Source of the DNA: NIC37A-2 sp050289625
GTDB taxonomy: Bacteria > Myxococcota_A > Polyangia > Polyangiales > Polyangiaceae
Direction: 5' to 3'
Assembly (NCBI GenBank): GCA_050289625.1
Contig: JBNKGC010000086.1
Span: forward strand, 1-22,700
DNA length: 22,700 nucleotides
A program made the translations under genes and the position numbers. Below, in pieces: positions 22,402-22,700 of the stretch. Numbering within the stretch: position 1 is the first letter of the stretch; each line of letters starts with the position of its first letter. Below the pieces are notes generated by a model that worked only from the letters and a program-made list of their open reading frames with translations, did no database searches and was not told the DNA's origin.

Positions 22402-22700
22402 TCAGCGCTGCCAGAGCGCAGCGACGTCAAACTCGATAGCGTCGAAGGGAACGATGCGAGCCAAGTCGGTGTGATGGATGCGCTGGGCGATCTTGTAGCT
22501 GTCCCCGGCGTGCTCGAGAACCTCGACATATCTGTCGAGCGGTTCGATCATCCAGATGTGCTTCACCCTCTCCCGCAGGTACACGTCCAGCTTCTGACCT
22601 CGGTCGAGGGCGCGGGTACTCGGAGAGGCGACCTCGCACACCCAGTCGGGCGTGACGCTGAAGTAGGCATCCGTCCCGAGCTCCGGCATGCGCTCTCGGC
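22402..22700 (-). CDS. Uma2-family protein (DUF820, PD-(D/E)XK fold), 5' end beyond the window
   Basis: The visible C-terminal part reads ...RER-MPELGTDAYFSVTPDWVCEVASPSTRALDRGQKLDVYLRERVKHIWMIEP and ends AALWQR. The PDWVCEVxSPST and RGQKLDVY segments supply the Asp/Glu and Lys of the PD-(D/E)XK nuclease-like core typical of Uma2 proteins. An internal Met at 22689 is not the true start; homologues carry about 90 further residues upstream, and the frame is open to the window edge. Uma2 proteins are numerous in myxobacteria and cyanobacteria, with no settled role. It is convergent with draG. Confidence 0.88.
   Translation of the reverse strand, partial: RERMPELGTDAYFSVTPDWVCEVASPSTRALDRGQKLDVYLRERVKHIWMIEPLDRYVEVLEHAGDSYKIAQRIHHTDLARIVPFDAIEFDVAALWQR

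Overview
The window looks like a chromosomal segment of a high-GC myxobacterium (Myxococcota, probably Polyangia-like). The evidence is the many lipoproteins with Ser/Gly/Ala-rich linkers, three Hanks-type Ser/Thr kinases, a kinase-TPR-lipoprotein operon, sigma-54 control elements, and strong GC-rich codon use on both strands. No prophage, IS element or CRISPR array can be supported.

The most interesting part is positions 499-6899, an RNA-repair island. On the minus strand lie rtcB (RNA ligase) and rtcA (RNA 3'-phosphate cyclase). Divergent from them is rtcR, a CARF-AAA+ sigma-54 activator. A -24/-12 (sigma-54) promoter lies upstream of rtcB. A second one lies just after rtcR and points the other way, into about 1.5 kb of non-coding DNA. 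That DNA holds a hairpin-rich leader (about 4785-5456), then seven closely packed tRNA genes for seven different amino acids: Lys-TTT, Phe-GAA, Pro-TGG, Ser-GCT, His-GTG, Leu-CAG and Arg-TCG. At least two 52-nt elements are tRNA-like but lack a T loop. A well-translated HNH endonuclease gene ends the array. Several of the tRNAs break near-universal rules: C33 in His, no U8 in Phe and Ser, a variable arm too short for Leu, and A19/U56 replacing G19/C56 in Arg. RtcR homologues are known to sense cleaved tRNA ends. My inference is one regulon that responds to tRNA damage by making repair enzymes and, in parallel, a set of divergent back-up, decoy or sensor tRNAs.

Right of the island (6860-10603) are an ankyrin-repeat lipoprotein with a somatomedin-B-like domain, an AraC-type regulator, and a secreted GH16 glucanase-like lipoprotein. 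Positions 10885-13182 carry two Ser/Thr kinases on the minus strand. Positions 13775-18456 carry a metaxin/Fax-like GST and then an operon of a membrane Ser/Thr kinase, a TPR membrane protein and a Cys-rich lipoprotein. A lipoprotein built of three Cys-rich repeats (19057-19557) is divergent from a helix-turn-helix regulator-like protein (19710-20453).

Positions 20662-22378 encode an overlapping draT-draG pair, the ADP-ribosyltransferase and glycohydrolase that reversibly switch off nitrogenase reductase in diazotrophs. No nif gene is in view. The window ends inside a Uma2-family (PD-(D/E)XK) gene and begins inside a Ser/Gly-rich lipoprotein gene.
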